From Acidobacteria bacterium Ga0077522 (lineage in GTDB: Bacteria; Acidobacteriota; Vicinamibacteria; Vicinamibacterales; Vicinamibacteraceae), in assembly GCA_001464065.1 (NCBI GenBank), contig LNDN01000062.1, positions 1 to 33,730 of the forward strand: 33,730 nucleotides of DNA, given 5' to 3'. Under the pieces are notes generated by a model. It searched no databases. It was given only the letters and a program-made list of their open reading frames with translations, and was not told the DNA's origin. Position numbers and translations under genes: made by a program. Of the stretch, positions 31,296 through 33,730 are shown one piece after another. Each line of letters begins with the position of its first letter. Position 1 is the first letter of the stretch.

Positions 31296-33730
31296 TTAGG
31301 GCTGACCGATGGGATCGCCGGCCGGCACCGGCAGCGGCTTCTGGGGGGTGTACGGCGAGTACGGCCGCTGCGCGTAGCGCTCGACGTCGCGCAGCAGCGC
31401 CACCCGGTGGGCCGTCCACTCCGGGGTGATCGATGCCGTCGCTGCGGGATCCGCCAACAGCGCAGGCAGACGGGCCACCGCACTCTGTGCGATGGCCCGT
31501 ACGTCCGCGGCCGCGGCCTCGTTGGCCCCGAGTTCCATCAGGCGCATCGCGAACACCGACTGGGCCGCCCGCTGGACCAGCGCGGCGGGGGTCTCGGCGT
31601 TGGTCGACGCGCGCAGCTTCCTGGCGATCGCCGTCACCACCTCGCCAAGGCCCGGCTGCTTCGGGTCGCGCGCGTGGAACTCGACGAGCCTCGCGGCGCG
31701 TTCGTGGTTGAGCAGCAGCGAAATCGGCAGGTCGGTGGCGATGGTGGCCGCGGCGACCGGGTCGAAGGTCAGCCCCGTGCGGCGCGGGAACATCTCGGTG
31801 TTGAATCCGCCGAAGATCTCCGTCTGCGGCTGCAGCAGCGCCAGGATGCGCTCGGGGATCACCAGCACATCCGGCGAGACCGTGGCGAGCACGGCGTCGA
31901 GTGCGGCGCGCTGCACCTCGGGCGCCACGATCGTCGCCGTGGCCGGCGACGCCGACGTGCCCTTGCGCACCGCGTAGGTGTAGAACTGGCCCCCCACCGA
32001 CTTCACCGTCGCCTGCACCTGGTAGCGATGATGGAAGTAGAGCGGCAGGAACTGCTGTTCGAGGAAGCTCACCGACGCGCCCTCGGGAATGCGCGTCAGG
32101 TCGAAGGTGCGCATCGCGAGCGCGCGCACGGCCAGTTCGTGCGTCAGGTTGGCCACGGGATCGCTGCCGTTGTCCCACAGACTCGCCAGCGGATGGGCCG
32201 CGCCCGCCGGCCGTGCGTCCGTATCGGCGATGAAGAGCAGGCCCTTCGCCGTCGCGTCATCGACGAGGCGCGACAGCTCCGCAGGCTCGTTGGCGCCGGG
32301 CGCGAACTGGCTGTAGGCGTACTTCACCGCGAAGTCGTCGAAGGCGCCGACACCGACGCCGTAGGCCTCGGAGAGGTCGACCTTGCCGGCGGTGATCTTC
32401 GCCATCGGCGCCGGATAGTCCATCACCGAGGCGCGCCCGTAGGTGCTGGCCGCGAAGTTGTGCGTGAAGCCGAGCGTGTGACCCACTTCGTGCGCCGAGA
32501 GCTGCCGGATGCGCGCGAGCGCCATGGCCGTCGCGTCGGTGGAGGAATCGAGGGCCGCGAGATACTCTGCCTCCGGCGCGTCACCGGCGGTGCACCGGAG
32601 TGCTTCGTCGCCACTCGCGACCGACGCCAGTCCGGTGCCGAGCATGATGTCCTGGCGCACGCGCAGCGATCCGAGGCTGACGTTGCCCTTGAGAATCTGC
32701 CCGGTGCGCGGATCGACGACGGCGGCGCCGTACGACCAACCGCGCGTCGATCGATGGACCCAGTTGATCATGTTGTAGCGCAGGTCCATCGGGTCGGCAT
32801 CGGCCGGCAGCACCTTGACCTGGTAGCCGTTGCGGAAGCCGGCGGCCTCGAAGGCCGTCGCCCACCAGCGCGCGCCATCGAGCAGCGCACTGCGGATCGG
32901 CTCGGGTGTGCCGTTGTCGACGTAGTAGACGATGGGCTCGACCACGTCGCTGACGGCGGCCGAGGGATCCTTCTTCTGCAGGTGGTGCCGGATCGCCCAG
33001 TGTTTCTCGATGGGCTCGGTGATCGGCGACGCGTAGTCGTGGAAGGTCAGGTCGATGCCGCCTGCGCGCGGGTCGGCCTGGCGCGGCCGGAATGTGTGCG
33101 TGGCGAGGTCGGGCAACTGCACGAAGGAGTGGTGCTGTCGCACGGTAAGTGCGGTGGCCGTCGGGGCCACCTGGCGCACGAGTGGGCCGGGCGCGCCATC
33201 GGTGACCAGCGTGATGCTGGCCTCGATCTCCGAGTTCTTCGGGAACGCCTTCGTGCGCGGCAGGTGGAGCGCCGTGCGCGTCGCGTCGACCCGATAGGTC
33301 CCCTGATTGGCCGTGCGCAGCCGATCGATCACCCCGTGGGCGTCGCGCAGCACGAAGTCGGTCGCGTCGACGATCACGCGATCGCCCTCGCTGGCCTCGA
33401 CCTTGAAGCCCCACAACACCGACCGCGCGAACGAGTCCGCCACGGCCTGGCGCTCCGCGGCGTCATCGCTGATCGCGCGGAACTTGTAGTTGGCCTGCGT
33501 CAGCAGGACCTTGGGGCCGACGCGCTGGAAGGTGACGACCGCCGTCGACCCGAGCTGGCCGCGATCGAGGCCAATGGGATTCGAGCCGAGTCCGGCAGGC
33601 AGCGACGTCTGGTAGAGCAGTTCCTGATCGAAGCGGCCGATCTCGAGATAGAGCTTGCCGCTCGCCTCGTCCCAGTACATCGGCACGAAACCGTCCATGC
33701 GCGTCCACTGGCGGGTGCGCTCGGCGAGTG
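31296..33730 (-). CDS. Zinc metalloprotease of the DUF5117/DUF4953 type, 5' end outside the window
   Basis: At least 811 residues of a large secreted-type metalloprotease. The zinc site is HEVGHTLGFTHNF (HExxHxxGFxHNF; the HEVGH codons are 32492-32478), typical of the DUF4953 domain with its extended histidine set. Upstream, FVPMYWDEASGKLYLEIGRF and LPAGLGSNPIGLDRGQLGS are the characteristic DUF5118/5117 segment. The C-terminal part (PERILALLQPQTEIFGGF and on) is the helical tail of the family. The frame stays open through LAERTRQWTR to the right edge, so ATG 33698 is not the start; the signal peptide and prodomain lie outside. The stop TAA is one base from the convergent dehydrogenase stop. 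Extracellular or periplasmic peptidase by family. Confidence 0.9.
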   Translation of the reverse strand, partial: LAERTRQWTRMDGFVPMYWDEASGKLYLEIGRFDQELLYQTSLPAGLGSNPIGLDRGQLGSTAVVTFQRVGPKVLLTQANYKFRAISDDAAERQAVADSFARSVLWGFKVEASEGDRVIVDATDFVLRDAHGVIDRLRTANQGTYRVDATRTALHLPRTKAFPKNSEIEASITLVTDGAPGPLVRQVAPTATALTVRQHHSFVQLPDLATHTFRPRQADPRAGGIDLTFHDYASPITEPIEKHWAIRHHLQKKDPSAAVSDVVEPIVYYVDNGTPEPIRSALLDGARWWATAFEAAGFRNGYQVKVLPADADPMDLRYNMINWVHRSTRGWSYGAAVVDPRTGQILKGNVSLGSLRVRQDIMLGTGLASVASGDEALRCTAGDAPEAEYLAALDSSTDATAMALARIRQLSAHEVGHTLGFTHNFAASTYGRASVMDYPAPMAKITAGKVDLSEAYGVGVGAFDDFAVKYAYSQFAPGANEPAELSRLVDDATAKGLLFIADTDARPAGAAHPLASLWDNGSDPVANLTHELAVRALAMRTFDLTRIPEGASVSFLEQQFLPLYFHHRYQVQATVKSVGGQFYTYAVRKGTSASPATATIVAPEVQRAALDAVLATVSPDVLVIPERILALLQPQTEIFGGFNTEMFPRRTGLTFDPVAAATIATDLPISLLLNHERAARLVEFHARDPKQPGLGEVVTAIARKLRASTNAETPAALVQRAAQSVFAMRLMELGANEAAAADVRAIAQSAVARLPALLADPAATASITPEWTAHRVALLRDVERYAQRPYSPYTPQKPLPVPAGDPIGQP

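Noticed and set aside
33698-33730. ATG 33698 as the start of the metalloprotease
   Set aside because: The frame is open to the window edge and relatives have a signal peptide and further sequence before this point.

Overview
The window is very GC-rich, densely packed chromosomal DNA with no rRNA, tRNA, phage, insertion sequence or CRISPR array that I can see. The gene families fit an Acidobacteriota chromosome, most likely of the Vicinamibacteria/Luteitalea type: a giant zinc metalloprotease of the GFxHNF kind, a sodium:solute symporter with a long coiled insertion, a minor-pilin operon with a giant PilX-like protein, and a PQQ-type sugar dehydrogenase with repeat modules. This placement is inference from family content; no marker gene is present.

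Layout. (1) 1-6.6 kb is a lipid/alcohol oxidation neighbourhood: a partial epimerase and a class 3 aldehyde dehydrogenase on the minus strand, a small beta-rich protein that looks like the linker domain of fused GMC/hydrolase proteins, an unrecognised protein, a cholesterol-oxidase-like GMC flavoenzyme, and on the minus strand an alpha/beta hydrolase translationally coupled to a cyclic-nucleotide-binding protein. (2) 6.7-8.9 kb is a degenerate patch with two gene remnants and low-complexity purine tracts, followed by a secreted esterase and a four-helix-bundle protein. (3) 8.9-13.0 kb is a compact minus-strand operon: DedA, TVP38/TMEM64, a class I glutamine-amidotransferase-like protein and an ATP-grasp ligase related to the peptide ligase PGM1. 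(4) 13.1-20.1 kb is a plus-strand train of overlapping genes: small coiled protein, GT4 glycosyltransferase, NCS2 purine permease, ArgH-like lyase, a 36-residue membrane microprotein, sodium:solute symporter and an outer-membrane-type protein. (5) 20.3-22.0 kb is a secreted two-domain alpha/beta hydrolase. (6) 22.0-27.1 kb is a minor-pilin operon (FimT/GspH, PilV, frameshifted PilW, 878-residue PilX-like) behind a close match to a sigma-54 promoter. (7) 27.2-33.7 kb holds a TPR/beta-propeller protein, a PQQ-dependent sugar dehydrogenase with C-terminal repeats, and a convergent zinc metalloprotease running off the right edge.

Two themes cross the whole window. First, many genes have a -10-like hexamer placed 6 to 11 bases before the start codon, implying leaderless or nearly leaderless mRNAs; this decides several starts. 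Second, intergenic gaps are filled with short degenerate repeats and with palindromes preceded by GTAG, the mark of REP elements. The most interesting possible system is the DedA-TVP38-amidotransferase-ligase operon, which pairs two lipid-carrier-flippase-type membrane proteins with an amidotransferase/ATP-grasp pair.
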